Shown in pieces: positions 51,093 through 59,413 of a stretch of DNA of 64,000 nucleotides. Location: assembly GCA_963696495.1 (NCBI GenBank), contig CAVOKJ010000006.1, positions 1 through 64,000 on the forward strand, given 5' to 3'. The position numbers and the translations under genes were made by a program. The stretch's first letter is position 1; each line of letters starts with the position of its first letter. The DNA is from Bog-756 sp963696495. Lineage in GTDB: Bacteria; Actinomycetota; Acidimicrobiia; Acidimicrobiales; RAAP-2. The notes under the pieces were generated by a model. The model was given only the letters and a program-made list of their open reading frames with translations. It did not search any database and was not told the origin of the DNA.

Positions 51093-51809
51093 TCACCAGA
51101 GTGGTGACCAGGCGCTGGTCCGGAGCAGTTTGCTCTCCCACTGGTCCCGGAGCTCCAGCCCTCTGGCCATGTACGAGCCGGGCCAGGTGGTGGGGTCGTG
51201 CTTCTCCACGCTGGTGAGCAGGCCACCCAAGGTCGAGAAGTTCACGATCTTCTGCATCAGGATCGCCTCGGGCCGGATCCCGGAGCCGTGGGCCACCTGG
51301 AAGCAAGCCTGGATATCCAGCAGCTTCTTGTCCGGAGGCGTCCTGCGCATGTGCTGCCAGTAGTCCTTGTCCCACAGCTCGAGGTAGTCGTCGAGCGGGG
51401 CATCGGGCCATCCCGTGTCCTGCATGTACACCGACAGCTCGTGCTCCCGTCCGTCGGTGGGGATCTGCTCCAGGTCGAGGTCCCGGACCGGCGACCAGTC
51501 CACGGGCCTCAGCAGCTTCCCCTCGACCTCGTACCGGCAGGAGTCGAGCCGGGCGGCGAGATCGCTCAGGTCGCCACGGAGCATCCGGAGGGCCAGCGCC
51601 TCCCAGGCCGGGCCGTCGGTGATGGCGGTCACGGTGACCACCTGGTAGGACGGCCCACTGCCCATGGCGTGGTTCAGGTACCAGACCAGCCGGGCGTCGC
51701 CGCCGTCGGCACCGCCGGACAGGGCGCCCATCCATCCGCTCCGGTAGAGGTCCTCGAAGGTGGCGGCGTGCCGGCCGATCACCCGGTGGGTCTCATGCAT
51801 GAACAGCAT
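51093..51809 (-). CDS. Unknown protein, paralogue 1 of a tandem pair (NIPSNAP-like)
   Basis: Protein of 238 residues of an actinobacterial family with no known function. The pattern LFMHETHRVIGRHAATFEDLYRSGWM... then YQVVTVTAITDGPAWEALA recalls NIPSNAP/EthD-type dimeric alpha-beta barrels, in which a duplicated half repeats 'VYTVTxxxDGxAWxxL'. The second half has HELSVYMQDTGWPDAPLDDYLELW. The C-terminus ELRDQWESKLLRTSAWSPLW is nearly repeated in the neighbouring paralogue. GGAGGAGG precedes the ATG. Such folds often bind hydrophobic or aromatic intermediates, consistent with the nearby oxidative genes, but this is inference. Confidence 0.65.
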   Translation of the reverse strand: MLFMHETHRVIGRHAATFEDLYRSGWMGALSGGADGGDARLVWYLNHAMGSGPSYQVVTVTAITDGPAWEALALRMLRGDLSDLAARLDSCRYEVEGKLLRPVDWSPVRDLDLEQIPTDGREHELSVYMQDTGWPDAPLDDYLELWDKDYWQHMRRTPPDKKLLDIQACFQVAHGSGIRPEAILMQKIVNFSTLGGLLTSVEKHDPTTWPGSYMARGLELRDQWESKLLRTSAWSPLW

Positions 51810-51849
51810 CGTGCGGCCTCCTCCCTTCCGGGGACGGACGGGGTGGCGT

Positions 51850-52551
51850 TCACCGGAGCGGCGACCACACGGCGGTCCGCAACAGCTTGCTCCTCCACTG
51901 ATCACGGAGCTCGAGGGCCTCGTGCATCCAGGAACCCGGCGCCGTGACCTCCGGAGGGATGTCGTGGGTGAGCAGATCGATCAGCCGGGGGAGGCTCGAC
52001 AGCCTCTGGAGCAGGGTGACCTCGGGCGACCGGCCGGCCCCGGGCATCGTCTGCAGCGCCAGCTCGATGCTCATGTGCATGCGGGAGTCCTCGGCAGCCA
52101 GCGCCCTCCGGTAGATCCTTCCCGACGCCTCGATGTACCGATCGAGCTGGCCGGGGAAGGGCCACATGGTGTCTTCCATGTACAGGGTGGGTTCGTGTTC
52201 GACGGGGTCGGTGGGGACGTCGTGGAGCGCCCCGATCCCCGGCGACCAGTGGAGGGGCGTCATGATCCGGCCGACCGACTGGTGCTGCAGGCCGTCGAGG
52301 TGGCGCGCCCACTGCTGGAGGTCCCCTCGGGCCAGTCGCTCGGCGAGCCGGGCGTACGCTCCGCCGTCCTCCACCGCCGTCACGGTGACCACCCGGTAGG
52401 CGAGCCCACTGCCGTGGGCCAGATCGAAGTACCAGAGCAGCCGGGCGTCGGGTCCCTTGGCCAGCATCGGCATCCAGCCACCCCGGTAGGCGTCCTCGAA
52501 GCGCTCGGCGACACTTCCCACCACCTTGTGGACTTCATGGACGAAGAGCAC
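51850..52551 (-). CDS. Unknown protein, paralogue 2 of a tandem pair (NIPSNAP-like)
   Basis: Protein of 233 residues, clearly paralogous to the gene 40 bases downstream: LFVHEVHKVVGSVAERFEDAYRGGWMPML, YRVVTVTAVEDGGAYARLAERL, HEPTLYMEDTMWPFPGQLDRYIE, and LELRDQWRSKLLRTAVWSPLR. The GTG at 52551 aligns with the paralogue's ATG and has AGGGGAAC upstream; an ATG 27 bases earlier is less likely. First gene of the two-gene unit. Confidence 0.65.
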   Translation of the reverse strand: MLFVHEVHKVVGSVAERFEDAYRGGWMPMLAKGPDARLLWYFDLAHGSGLAYRVVTVTAVEDGGAYARLAERLARGDLQQWARHLDGLQHQSVGRIMTPLHWSPGIGALHDVPTDPVEHEPTLYMEDTMWPFPGQLDRYIEASGRIYRRALAAEDSRMHMSIELALQTMPGAGRSPEVTLLQRLSSLPRLIDLLTHDIPPEVTAPGSWMHEALELRDQWRSKLLRTAVWSPLR

Positions 52552-52732
52552 GGTTCCCCTGATCTCATGGCTTGCCATCGGTACGACCGCACCGGCGGAC
52601 GGACGGTTGGCCGATGACGAAAACGCTAGCCGTCCCGGTGCCAGGTCCCGGGTGCGCTCGGTCCCCGAAGCGGAGGGGGATGCCGAGCGGCTGTCCCGAC
52701 GCCCGGGAGCCCGCCGGTGGGATACTGGTCCG

Positions 52733-53014
52733 GTGACCAGAGGAGAAGGCGGTCCTCCCGATGGGGACGATCCGGCAGAGCGCCCGGGCGTTGGCTCGTC
52801 GTGGTCCTCCGAGCCGCCGGTCATGTGGCCGGACGCTGAATCGGGATTCGAGGCCGATCCCGACAGCCCGGCCGGCGTGGCGCAGAACGAGGCGGCGCTT
52901 GCCCGCGGCATCGCCCGGTACCGATACGGCAAGCTGATCGTCTGGTTCCTGCTCGTCGTCCTCGTCGTGGCCCCGATCACGATCTCGATCGTCACGCTGA
53001 TCAGATCGCGCTGA
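52733..53014 (+). CDS. Small C-tail-anchored membrane protein
   Basis: Protein of 93 residues: an acidic, Gly/Pro-rich N-terminal half, then NEAALARGIARYRYGKLIVWFLLVVLVVAPITISIVTLI, a basic segment and one membrane helix at the C-terminus. No family recognised. GATACT ends 6 bases before the GTG, the leaderless geometry seen elsewhere in the window. Divergent from the tandem paralogues. Confidence 0.55.
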   Translation: MTRGEGGPPDGDDPAERPGVGSSWSSEPPVMWPDAESGFEADPDSPAGVAQNEAALARGIARYRYGKLIVWFLLVVLVVAPITISIVTLIRSR

Positions 53015-53116
53015 GGCCGGCAGCAGGCCCATCGTCCACCACGGCGGGTGCTCGGCAGCCGGGGGTTCAGTAGTGCAGGGAGGGGTACCCGTCGCCCCGG
53101 ACGCACCCGGTGGTGC

Positions 53117-54823
53117 TCACCCCCGAGAAGAGTGGGACGGCGAGGCGAGCATGTCCTCCACGAAGGGAGCGTAGGCATCCCCGCCGTGGGTCTTCGCCGC
53201 GTACATGGCGAGGTCGGCCCGGCCGAGGAGCACATCGCAGCTGAGACCGGGCTCGTCGAACGCGATGCCGGCACTGACCGACACGGCGATGTCCTTTCCG
53301 AGCAGGACGCAGGGGAGGCGTACCTCTGCCACGATGCGTTTCGTGAGGGTGAGGGCCTCATCGGGACCTCTGAGATCCTCGAAGATGATCCCGAACTCGT
53401 CACCGCCCATGCGGGCGGCGGTATCGCCGCTGCGGATACACGCACCGATCCGTCGTGCGATCGTCTGCAGCAGGGCATCGCCGACGGCGTGCCCGAAGTT
53501 GTCGTTCACCGACTTGAACTCGTCGACGTCGAGGAACAGGACAGCCACCCCGCCGGGTCCCCGCTCCCTGCGTTCCAACGCATGCTCGAGCCGGTCCATG
53601 AACAACCCGCGGTTGCCGAGGTTGGTGAGCGAGTCATGGAATGCCTGGTGTGACAGCCGGCTCTCGAGGAGCCGGCGTTCGGTGATGTCCCGAAAGCTCC
53701 ACACCCGGCCGACGATCACGCCGTCCACCCGCTGCAGCTGCGACCGGGCCTCCAGCGTGCGCCCGTCGAGGAACTCGAGGAGGTCCGAGCTCGTCTCGAG
53801 GCCGCTTTCGTCGAGTTCGCAGACCCGCTGCGTCAGCAACTCGGGATCCCGCAGCCGGGTGCGCAACAGCGTGACGGCGCCGGGCCGCGGTTGCAGCGAC
53901 AACAGGGCGTTCGGAAATCGCCACATGTCGGTGAATTGTCGGTTGAAGTCCGACACCCTCCCGTCGGTGTCGGTGACGAGGATCCCGTCGGCGGTGGCAT
54001 CCAGGGTGGCATTCACCAGGGAAAGAGCGGTGCGCTGCTCCAACTCGGCGATGACCCGGTCCGTGACGTCGTGCCCGGAGACGACGAATCCGTGCATGAC
54101 CGGGTCATCGACGAGGTTGACCAGGGCCAGCTCGAAGGGCAGGGTCCGGATCCCGTCCTGATGGATCAGGTCGACGGTGACCGTCACCGGGTCGGCTGCG
54201 GTCGATCCCCGTTCGGCCCGGTCGAATGCGGAATCGAGCCGTGGGCGGTCGTGCGGGTCGACCAGATCCGCCAGGGGCCGGCCACAAGTCGTCTCGGGAT
54301 CGTGCCCGAGACAGCGGGTGAGGGCTCCCGACACCGATTCGATTCGACGGTCGGTCGACACCAGCAGGGTCACGGCCGGGGAGTTCTGCACCAATGCCCG
54401 GAACCTGGAGTCCTCGTTGTGCACCACTTCGAAGCGTCGGCGTTCGGTCAGGTCCCGGAGGGTGAGCATGACGGCATCGGAGCCGGATGCATCCAACGGG
54501 GCACCGATCACCTCCATCAGTCGCCATCCCCGCGGCGTGCGGATCCGGATCTCGATGGGCGCGCCGACCTCCTTCGATTGGATGCTCGACAGCGAGCGGA
54601 GCACGAGCTCGAGATCCTCGGGGTGGACGAACTCGAGAGCATCGAGGCCGACGGAGTCGCCCACGGACCGACCGAAGAGGACCTCGGCGGAACGATCGCC
54701 CCAGATCAGCTCGCCGCGTCCGTCGACGACGATGGACGGATCGGGTAGTGCCGCGAGCAACTGCGATGCATCCAGTCCACCGGCCAGCGCCGGTGGCGGC
54801 AGGACTTCGTGCTCTACTCCCAT
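53117..54823 (-). CDS. PAS-PAS-PAS-GGDEF diguanylate cyclase
   Basis: Cytoplasmic signalling enzyme of 568 residues that makes cyclic di-GMP. Three PAS domains lie at about 18-130, 140-262 and 272-388 (each ending in a RDLTERRR-, GHDVTDR- or RDITERR-type motif), followed by a GGDEF domain at about 395-560. The active-site motif is an intact GGDEF near 472, with an inhibitory I-site RSGD five residues before it. No EAL domain and no membrane segment. The PAS domains probably sense a small ligand or redox state. Stands alone. Confidence 0.9.
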   Translation of the reverse strand: MGVEHEVLPPPALAGGLDASQLLAALPDPSIVVDGRGELIWGDRSAEVLFGRSVGDSVGLDALEFVHPEDLELVLRSLSSIQSKEVGAPIEIRIRTPRGWRLMEVIGAPLDASGSDAVMLTLRDLTERRRFEVVHNEDSRFRALVQNSPAVTLLVSTDRRIESVSGALTRCLGHDPETTCGRPLADLVDPHDRPRLDSAFDRAERGSTAADPVTVTVDLIHQDGIRTLPFELALVNLVDDPVMHGFVVSGHDVTDRVIAELEQRTALSLVNATLDATADGILVTDTDGRVSDFNRQFTDMWRFPNALLSLQPRPGAVTLLRTRLRDPELLTQRVCELDESGLETSSDLLEFLDGRTLEARSQLQRVDGVIVGRVWSFRDITERRLLESRLSHQAFHDSLTNLGNRGLFMDRLEHALERRERGPGGVAVLFLDVDEFKSVNDNFGHAVGDALLQTIARRIGACIRSGDTAARMGGDEFGIIFEDLRGPDEALTLTKRIVAEVRLPCVLLGKDIAVSVSAGIAFDEPGLSCDVLLGRADLAMYAAKTHGGDAYAPFVEDMLASPSHSSRG

Positions 54824-55043
54824 GGTCGTTCATCGACAGTGCAGGTCAGGGCCTTGAGGAATCGGTCCTTCCCCAACCGGGCCGGGGTGTGCCGAGTCCC
54901 GCCGTCCCGTTCCGCCGAGGCCGGTGCAACACGTGTTGACGTCGCGCTCAAGTTGTCCGGGGCGATGTCGATGATGCAGTTGCCAGATCCGCCCAGGTCT
55001 TCAGCGGGCAGCAGAGGCAATCATGCTGGGCGGATCTGGCCGA

Positions 55044-55883
55044 TCAGCCACCCTCGCCGAACAGGGCGTGTCGCAGCTTGCCCAGGAGCCGGACGTGGTG
55101 CGGGGCCGGCTTCACGATCACGATGTCCTGCCCGTCGGGCACGTCCCGCCTTCCGCTCCAGGATCCGTGGTGGATCGGCTGATCGAGCGTCAGGCCACTC
55201 CGACGGAGCATGCGGCCGACAGCCCTCGGTGTGTAGCCCACCGCTCCTTCGGGATTCCGGGAATCGTGGACCCGGCACCCGTCGGCCAGTTGGTGGGGGA
55301 AGGTGAGCGCCCCGTCGCTGGCTGCGCTGAGACGGATGCTCTCGTCATCGAGAACGAAGAACGATGCGAACACCAGTCCCTCGGGATCGAGGATCCTCCG
55401 GAACTCCGACAGGAAGTGCACGATGTCGTCCTCGAACATGTGGGTGAACACCGACTGGAGGATGACCCGGTCGAACTTCCTGTCTCCCACCGGAAGGGTC
55501 GTCTCCGACGTGGCCAGGGCTCCCGCCGGGTTGTAGAAGTCGCTCCGAATGTCGAGGTGCTCGAAGGTGGCGTTCGGCAGGTTCGGCGTGATGTTGTCCC
55601 GACACCACTGGATGCTGGGCAGGCTGATGTCGATGCCGACGTAGGAACCCTCCGGGCCCACGAGCTTGGCGAGGGGGATTGCGTCCCTGCCGACCCCGCA
55701 TCCGATCTCGAGCACGTGTTGTCCGCGGCGTATCGGGCTGTAGCGACCGTAGGCAGCCATGTGGCCTTCGGAGATGGCCTTCCAGGTCTCCTCGCCGCCA
55801 CCGGTCAGCAGCGCCAGTTCCACGGGGATGTAGAAGCCGTCGAACTCGAACGACTCGCTCGCTTCCCGTTCTGCCGAGGTCAT
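55044..55883 (-). CDS. SAM-dependent methyltransferase
   Basis: Class I methyltransferase of 279 residues. Motif I is VLEIGCGVGRDAIPLA (about 57-71), then YVGIDISLPSIQWC for the adenosine acid and FDRVILQSVFTHMFEDDIVHFLSEFRRILDPEGLVFASF for motifs II-IV. The N-terminal FYIPVELALLTGGGEETWK and the C-terminal GYTPRAVGRMLRRSGL resemble small-molecule or glycolipid methyltransferases. Substrate unknown. The ATG is the first before the conserved region. Confidence 0.8.
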   Translation of the reverse strand: MTSAEREASESFEFDGFYIPVELALLTGGGEETWKAISEGHMAAYGRYSPIRRGQHVLEIGCGVGRDAIPLAKLVGPEGSYVGIDISLPSIQWCRDNITPNLPNATFEHLDIRSDFYNPAGALATSETTLPVGDRKFDRVILQSVFTHMFEDDIVHFLSEFRRILDPEGLVFASFFVLDDESIRLSAASDGALTFPHQLADGCRVHDSRNPEGAVGYTPRAVGRMLRRSGLTLDQPIHHGSWSGRRDVPDGQDIVIVKPAPHHVRLLGKLRHALFGEGG

Positions 55884-56447
55884 CGTTTCGCACCGGGGCA
55901 CCGACCTGGTGCTCCTCCGTGGCCCGGACCCCGTCGTCCGCCCCCGATCCGGCTCCTCGGCGTCATCGGTCTTCCCGCCACGGCAGCAGGGGCGGCAACA
56001 GCATCGGCAGTTCCGGGGCGCTCGGGTTCGTACATGCCGGGGATCAGGCTTTCGACGCCACGCAGCAGGGCACGGAGGCGCCGCCCTGATCAGGCCGAGC
56101 AATCATCCGGTCACAGTACCCCAAGGAAACAGGGCGCACTCTGGCCGGCGGGCGGCACGGAGGAGTGCCCGGCCGGCGGCTGCGATTGCTCCGTCCCGAA
56201 GCGGCGTTCGTGCCCACCCTCCGCCTTCGGGCGATCCGGGTCGAAACGGCCGGCCCCAGCCCTGAGGACAGCAGACCGAGAGGTCGCCGACGAGGATCGG
56301 TCCCCTCTTCCGAGGGCACCCTTTCCGGGTCGGTGCGGGGCGGGCCGGGCCGGGAGCCGGGCGGTCGAGGCCGGGACGAGGCTCGGAGGAGGTCGGTGAG
56401 CGTCGATCCGGTGGCCGACCGACCGGTGGAGCCAATACTCTGCAGGC
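55884..56447. other. Divergent intergenic gap
   Basis: 564 bases of G+C-rich sequence without a frame that looks coding. The right end carries TACTCT (56436-56441), a -10 box placed 6 bases before the ATG at 56448. Nothing else recognised. Confidence 0.45.
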
Positions 56448-56894
56448 ATGCCGATCAGTGGAGAGTACGAGCCGAGTTCCTGGGACTGGGTCCGCGACCA
56501 GGTCGCCGAGTACGAGGCGTCGAACGGCGAGCGGGCCAACACCCTGATGGACACCGGTCTGCCCATCATCGTGCTGACCACCCGGGGCAACAAGAGCGGC
56601 AAGGTCCGCAAGATGGCCCTCATGCGGGTCGAGCACGAAGGCGAGTACGCCCTCGTCGCCTCGCAGGGCGGGATGCCGACCAACCCCTCGTGGTACTACA
56701 ACCTCATTGCCGATCCGACTGCTCTGGTGATCCAGGACGGTCCCGAGCCCCACGACTACGTGGCCCGGGAGGTCACGGGCGACGAGAAGGCAGTCTGGTG
56801 GGAGCGGGCGGTGGCCAACTACCCGCCCTACGCCGAATACCAGGCGGCGACCACCCGGATCATCCCCGTACTGGTCGCTCGCCGCGCCGACTGA
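56448..56894 (+). CDS. Deazaflavin (F420)-dependent nitroreductase-like protein, Ddn family
   Basis: Protein of 148 residues with a split beta-barrel fold. GLPIIVLTTRGNKSGKVRKMALMRVEHEGEYALVASQGG and NPSWYYNLIADPTALV are the hallmark segments of the F420-binding Ddn/FDOR family. Such enzymes reduce quinones, lipids or xenobiotics with F420H2. Probably leaderless (TACTCT, 6 bases, ATG). The luciferase-like gene at 35.1 kb supports an F420 lifestyle; no F420 synthesis genes are in the window. Confidence 0.85.
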   Translation: MPISGEYEPSSWDWVRDQVAEYEASNGERANTLMDTGLPIIVLTTRGNKSGKVRKMALMRVEHEGEYALVASQGGMPTNPSWYYNLIADPTALVIQDGPEPHDYVAREVTGDEKAVWWERAVANYPPYAEYQAATTRIIPVLVARRAD

Positions 56895-57020
56895 TGGTCG
56901 ACTCGCGCCTGGCGTGGCCTCATCCGACGGAGCCGGTGTAGCTGCCTCCGGCCAACCGGACCTCCACCGAAGCGGGACGTCGGGGGACCTCCTGGGACCT
57001 CCTGTGCGAAGATTTCTGTC

Positions 57021-57458
57021 TTGGCCGGATACTCAACGACTCCGCTGGCGAAGAAGCTGGGGATTGTCGAGGGCTCAGTCCTCGTGGTGGCCCATGCCCC
57101 GGCCGACCTGCAGTTCGATCTGCCACCGGGTGTGTCCCTCCGGCAGCGGCTGCGTGGCCGAGCCGACGTCGTCGTGGCGTTTTTCACCAGTGCCGCCACT
57201 CTCGACCGCCGGATGGACGCACTGGCCGCCGAGGTCTTCCCGTCGGGGGGACTCTGGATCGCCTGGCCGAAGAAGTCGTCGGGCATCGGGACGGACGTCA
57301 CCGACAATGCCATCCGCAGGCTCTCGATCCCCCGTGGCCTGGTCGACAACAAGGTCTGTGCCATCGATGACACCTGGTCGGCGCTCCGGGTCGTCTGGCG
57401 ACGTGAGAATCGGACGGGACCCGGCCACGCCGGACGGGCGCGCCCGGTGACGGGATGA
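57021..57458 (+). CDS. DUF3052-family protein
   Basis: Cytoplasmic protein of 145 residues. AGYSTTPLAKKLGIVEGSVLVVAHAP, then FPSGGLWIAWPKKSSGIGTDVTDNAIRRLSIPRGLVDNKVCAIDDTWSALRVVWRRE, matches the family throughout. Members are recalled mainly from actinobacteria; function unknown. The start is TTG with no good Shine-Dalgarno. The stop overlaps the next gene (ATGATG), so the two are coupled. Confidence 0.8.
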   Translation: MAGYSTTPLAKKLGIVEGSVLVVAHAPADLQFDLPPGVSLRQRLRGRADVVVAFFTSAATLDRRMDALAAEVFPSGGLWIAWPKKSSGIGTDVTDNAIRRLSIPRGLVDNKVCAIDDTWSALRVVWRRENRTGPGHAGRARPVTG

Positions 57459-57940
57459 TGCCGAGCGACCTCACCTCCATGACGGTCGAGGTGGCCGTCC
57501 GGTTCGACGCACCACCCGCTTCGGTGTGGGATCTGCTGACCGACGTCGAGCGCATGGCCGGCCTCGGACCCGAGCACTTTCGCGCCCGGTGGTTGACCCC
57601 GGAGCGCGCGGTCGGCGCGCGGTTCGAGGGATGGAACCGCGACGGCACCAGGGAGTGGCACGTCATCTGTGTGGTGATCGGGTGCCAGCGGCCGGACTCC
57701 TTCGGGTGGAACGTGGGCGATGGTCCGCTCCCGTCGTCGACCTGGTCCTACGAGATCACCCGTGACGATGACCGGTCGTCGCTGGTGACCCAACGCTTCC
57801 GTCACGGCCCGGGTGTCAGTGGTGTGAGCGCCGCCATCGAGCGGTACCCCGACCGGGCCGACCAGATCGTGGCCGGCCGCTCGGACACGCTCCGGGCCAA
57901 CATGGTGTCGACCCTGGAGGCTGCGGCGCTCCTCCTCTGA
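57455..57940 (+). CDS. SRPBCC (polyketide cyclase/dehydrase-like) protein
   Basis: START-like ligand-binding protein of 161 residues: VEVAVRFDAPPASVWDLLTDVERMAGLGPEHFRARWLTPE opens the fold, GARFEGWNRDG and STWSYEITRDDDRSSLVTQRFRHG form the sheet, and the C-terminal long helix is SDTLRANMVSTLEAAAL. Such proteins bind hydrophobic molecules, often without catalysis. The ATG overlaps the DUF3052 stop; ATG 57479 is an alternative start. Confidence 0.75.
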   Translation: MMPSDLTSMTVEVAVRFDAPPASVWDLLTDVERMAGLGPEHFRARWLTPERAVGARFEGWNRDGTREWHVICVVIGCQRPDSFGWNVGDGPLPSSTWSYEITRDDDRSSLVTQRFRHGPGVSGVSAAIERYPDRADQIVAGRSDTLRANMVSTLEAAALLL

Positions 57941-58260
57941 GGTCCGCCACGGTGCCGGCTCACGGGGCCGGCGCGAGACCTGAGACCGCCCACCCCGGAC
58001 CGACGGCGCACGACGCCGGTGCCTGTTGCGGTCGCCCCCGAATCGGCCGACCCCTTCATCCGCGCCGTCGCTCCGGTCCGAAGACGCCCTGTGGTTCGTC
58101 CCGTGGACGGACGGGAAGGGACGGACGGTGGCACCGCCCGGTCCGACCGGCCGGGAGCGGGCCGGACGCCCGTCGGGAGGTGGGGGCGAGCCTGACGGAG
58201 GACTGTTCCCGGCGACGGCCCGGCCGGCGGAGGGGCAACTGTGATTCGGAGGATTTGACG
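57941..58260. other. Intergenic gap, nothing recognised
   Basis: 320 bases with no plausible gene. GGAGG at about 58245-58249 is the ribosome binding site of the ATG at 58261. Confidence 0.45.
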
Positions 58261-59241
58261 ATGACCACCGCCATGGCACCCGAGGTCGACCGCACCGCCC
58301 CCGAGCGAGCGCATTCCGCCCGTGCGCCGGCCGTCACGCGCCGGTTCCTCCGGTACGCGCTGGGGGCCCTGTGGCTGCTGGACGGAGCCCTGCAGCTCCA
58401 GTCGTACATGTTCACCAGGGGATTCGCCCGTCAGATCATTGCTCCGGCGGCAGCCGGACAACCGTTCTTCGTGTCCGGGCCGGTGCACTGGAACGCCGAC
58501 CTGATCGCCCTCCACCCCGGACTTTTCAACGGGCTCTTCGCCGGCATCCAGTTGGCACTGGGCGTGGCCTTTGTCATCCCCCGGCTCTGCCGATGGGCCA
58601 TCGTCGCCTCGGTGATCTGGGCCGGCGGCGTGTGGTATTTCGGCGAGGGCCTCGGGGGTGTGGCCGGCGGCCACATGACCGCACTGCTCGGCGCACCGGG
58701 GGCCGCCCTGCTCTATCTGGTGCTGGCGTTGGCGTCCTGGCCGGCCACGACGGGACCCCGGGGCGATTCCCCGGCGCGACCGCCTGCCTGGACGCGGTCG
58801 GTGTGGGCCGTCCTCTGGGTCGGCTACGCGGTACTCGATCTCCTGCCCGGCAACAGCGCGTCCTCGGCGGTGGCCGGCGACCTGACGACCGGTGCGGCCA
58901 CGGTCCCGCAGTGGCTGGGCGACTTCGATCGTCGGCTCGCCGGCGGGGTGCACGGCCTCGGGTCCACCTACGGGGTCCTGCTCGTCGCCGCTGAGCTGGC
59001 CATCGGCATACTCTCCCTCAGTCGCGGGAGGCTCCGTCCGGTGGCGTACTGGTCGGGGATCGGACTGGCTGCGTTGTATTGGGCTGCTGGGCAGAGCTTC
59101 GGCCAGCTCTTCAGCGGCCAGGCCACCGACCCCAGCACCGGGCCGTTGGTGATCCTGCTCGGTCTGGTCGCCCTGAGCGCCGCTCCGGCGACAGGACACG
59201 GGTCGAGAGCCGAGCGGCCGGTCGCCCGACTCTCGTCGTGA
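58261..59241 (+). CDS. Eight-helix DoxX-like membrane protein
   Basis: Integral membrane protein of 326 residues with about eight hydrophobic segments. The first half (FLRYALGALWLLDGALQLQSYMF, GLFNGLFAGIQLALGVAFVIPRLCRWAIVASVIWAGGVWYFGEGLGG) follows the DoxX-like pattern; the second half (GVLLVAAELAIGILSL, AALYWAAGQSFGQLF) seems a divergent repeat of it. Two histidines (HWNADLIALHPG, AGGHMTALLG) sit in membrane-facing loops. The role is unknown; it may be a redox or metal-related membrane protein. Strong GGAGG before the ATG. Confidence 0.65.
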   Translation: MTTAMAPEVDRTAPERAHSARAPAVTRRFLRYALGALWLLDGALQLQSYMFTRGFARQIIAPAAAGQPFFVSGPVHWNADLIALHPGLFNGLFAGIQLALGVAFVIPRLCRWAIVASVIWAGGVWYFGEGLGGVAGGHMTALLGAPGAALLYLVLALASWPATTGPRGDSPARPPAWTRSVWAVLWVGYAVLDLLPGNSASSAVAGDLTTGAATVPQWLGDFDRRLAGGVHGLGSTYGVLLVAAELAIGILSLSRGRLRPVAYWSGIGLAALYWAAGQSFGQLFSGQATDPSTGPLVILLGLVALSAAPATGHGSRAERPVARLSS

Positions 59242-59413
59242 CACCCATGCCCGGTTCCGGCGGTGGAGGCCCGGCCGATGGGGGCCGGGCTCCTCCGATC
59301 GTCCGCCGACGGCGAGGCGCCCGCTCCTCCGTCTCTTCGGATCCGCTCGTCGGATCCACCATCAGGACCTTCTGCCCTTGTGATCCCCGGGGAGTTCGGC
59401 GAAGATCGACCGG

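Noticed and set aside
38214..52551. Calling the cluster a steroid degradation locus
   Set aside because: No kst, hsa or mce-type genes are present; the monooxygenase, P450 and SDR families fit many alicyclic substrates, so the substrate is left open.
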